The notes below the pieces were generated by a model, which made no database searches, was not told where the DNA came from, and saw nothing but the letters and a program-made list of their open reading frames with translations. From assembly GCA_944472135.2 (NCBI GenBank), contig OX235262.1, positions 24,661,362 through 24,725,361 of the forward strand: a DNA stretch of 64,000 bases. The letters run 5' to 3'. The position numbers and the translations under genes are program-made. Shown here piece after piece: positions 62,417 through 64,000 of the stretch. How positions within the stretch are numbered: the first letter of the stretch is position 1; every line of letters begins with the position of its first letter. Source of the DNA: Trichobilharzia regenti. Its lineage: Eukaryota > Platyhelminthes > Trematoda > Strigeidida > Schistosomatidae.

Positions 62417-62701
62417 GGTGGCTTTAAACAATAGCAGCACAATACGAAACTACCTAATGAACTTATTGATGGCCTTGACAAATTTATTTACAAAAATTGG
62501 TTTAATCTGACTATGAGAGCTCATGTGAGGAACTGGGAGGCTTTTTGTAGCATACACAAGAATTTTATCCTCTGTAACCATTTCGAACGTTGCATTACCT
62601 GTATATAGACGTTTATTTCAAACTGCGCACCTGTACTTCTTACGAATTTGATTGGCTGCTAGGGGTAGTTTCGTTTTGGGCTGCTACAGTTTAGAGTCAC
62701 C
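62417..62701 (+). mobile_element. Non-autonomous Merlin derivative with 8-bp TSD
   Basis: 285 bp. TSD ctgcgaca at 62409-62416 and 62702-62709. TIRs ggtggctttaaacaatagca and the reverse of the end near 62701. Inside, LDKFIYKNWFNLTMRAHVRN recalls the C-terminus of the 61389 transposase, so it arose by internal deletion of a related Merlin. Confidence 0.88.
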
Positions 62702-62709
62702 CTGCGACA

Positions 62710-64000
62710 ATAATTCCAGGTTATCTAGAGGCATGTCTGTATCCATTCAGATATCTGTCTTGAGAGTTATGGACTGAAATGGGAAGTGCTAGTTACAGCT
62801 CACCTTAAAACACTCATCCGAACGGCACTCTTTCACCGAATCCTGAACAACATTCGCCATGATTAATACTCTCAATTTTTGCTTGTGAAAACTCATCACA
62901 AATCTATTGGGCTGGAAGTTAACCTGGGACACTGTTCTTCAAATGTTTTGGTTGGTAATCCAGTGGAATGAGCACAAGTATAACACTGAAGAGTCCAATA
63001 ACCTTCATCTTCACCAGACGAAACCTAAGCTTCAAATATTATCTCAGAATTCATGACATAAGCCTCCAGTGTCACCATATATTGGATACAGTTTCCACTA
63101 TTTAGTTCTCTGGCTAAGTTAATGATGCTTTGTCAACAATTTGTGTCATATGTTACTCTGCTATGTAGAGGTAAATAATGCCCCAAAATTATTAACCATA
63201 AGAATCATCAGTGAACTTTGGATGCTGGCCCCTAGAGTTCAAGTCGACTTGTTTAGCTGAAGGCTTCCCGTCAAGCATCCCCGCCATTTGATACCATGTC
63301 GTGTCACTGTCGTGCACGATAACTAGCGAGCTTAGCTTCTGCTTCAATCCGCGATTTGGTTCCGAAATATATCTCGTAATTTGGACAATCGATTATGCTC
63401 TTTTGCTTTGCTTTTGGTATACAAATAAGTTAGAAGTTGTTGGTATAAGATCTTGCTTTAATATACTCAGTATTCTTCGTGGACGTCCATACCGTCAACC
63501 GTTAAAGCTATATTAATTCAGGTCGTTCGTTCTTGTTAGTTAAGCACGTATGAGCCATCAACCCTACCATCCTTAAAATATATCCCGTGTTTAAGAAAGT
63601 TCAATTGTTGTTCTGCTTTGGTGTGCTTACCAGGTCACATCTAATGTGAACCATGTCTCATTGTATTGTAGTACCATCATTGTTCAGAACAATCGATCCC
63701 ACAAGATATCAGATGTTTTCGAAACTGATGTGACGGCAAGGAAGTACTCAACAGCGATTAAAGTACTTTGATATTAGTTTATTGGCCGATAAATCACACA
63801 GCAAAAGAGTATTATTATTTACCGGTGACAAAATTTTTTATTCATAAATTTGTTTGGAAGTAGGTTCGTGTCAATGTACTTGAAGATTGAACGATCAATT
63901 CTTGGTTGTTTGCTCAAAACCAACTTCCCCAATTTTCGCGGAGGCATCAATACGACAGTCATCGTCTCATCGGTCGCTGTTCAGAAAGAAGTCAGTAGCA
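62710..64000. other. Unassigned flank sequence
   Basis: No gene or repeat recognised. The region 63301-63516 is open by chance. Confidence 0.3.

Overview
This is a eukaryotic, AT-rich, intron-heavy window that fits a blood fluke (Schistosoma or a close relative). The reasons are tRNA-derived SINEs carrying hammerhead-type ribozyme sequence (Smα-like), abundant RTE-, CR1- and Penelope-type retroelements resembling known schistosome families, a Merlin DNA transposon, and a serine hydroxymethyltransferase (SHMT) gene with a small coding sequence in a very large locus. The species cannot be fixed from the sequence alone.

The one host gene I can support is SHMT on the minus strand. Eight coding exons (50567 down to 3917) join in frame to 1410 nt, 469 codons plus stop. 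All seven introns are GT-AG, and together they cover 45.2 kb. No frameshift or internal stop is present, so the gene looks intact. It has no mitochondrial presequence, which points to the cytosolic form.

The introns and both flanks are almost wholly made of retroelement debris. I sort it as follows. RTE-A: LINE with a (CAGA)n tail and 12-bp target-site duplications (TSDs). RTE-B: SR2-like LINE with an (ATT)-type tail. CR1-like: LINE with a (TTA)n tail. PLE: Penelope-like elements with GIY-YIG endonuclease, often arranged as inverted pairs. S1: tRNA-SINE sharing its 3' end with RTE-B. S2: tRNA-SINE with a CR1-like tail. S3 and S4: tRNA-SINEs with hammerhead ribozyme sequence, found as palindromic units. 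There are also solo LTRs. Letters are my labels.

Layout: 1-3916, 3' flank of SHMT (PLE, S1, tRNA-SINE, RTE-A remnant). 3917-13403, exons 8 and 7 around intron 7 with a self-nested RTE-A copy. 13404-19675, intron 6 (RTE-B, PLEs with inverted arms) and exon 6. 19676-27000, introns 5 and 4 with exons 5 and 4, and the palindromic S3 hammerhead unit. 27001-36517, intron 3 with a triple nest (PLE pair inside an LTR inside CR1) and exon 3. 36518-44088, intron 2 with the S4 unit, RTE-A nested in RTE-B, and exon 2. 44089-50567, intron 1 with a nested CR1 copy, and exon 1. 50568-64000, 5' flank with RTE-A copies, degenerate PLE, and a Merlin transposon with exact 8-bp TSD followed by a shorter non-autonomous relative.

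The most interesting signal is that hammerhead SINEs of two families and a Penelope-like pair were each inserted as inverted (palindromic) units, shown by exact 13-16 bp TSDs around the whole unit. One S3 unit keeps two opposed ribozymes with all invariant core bases.
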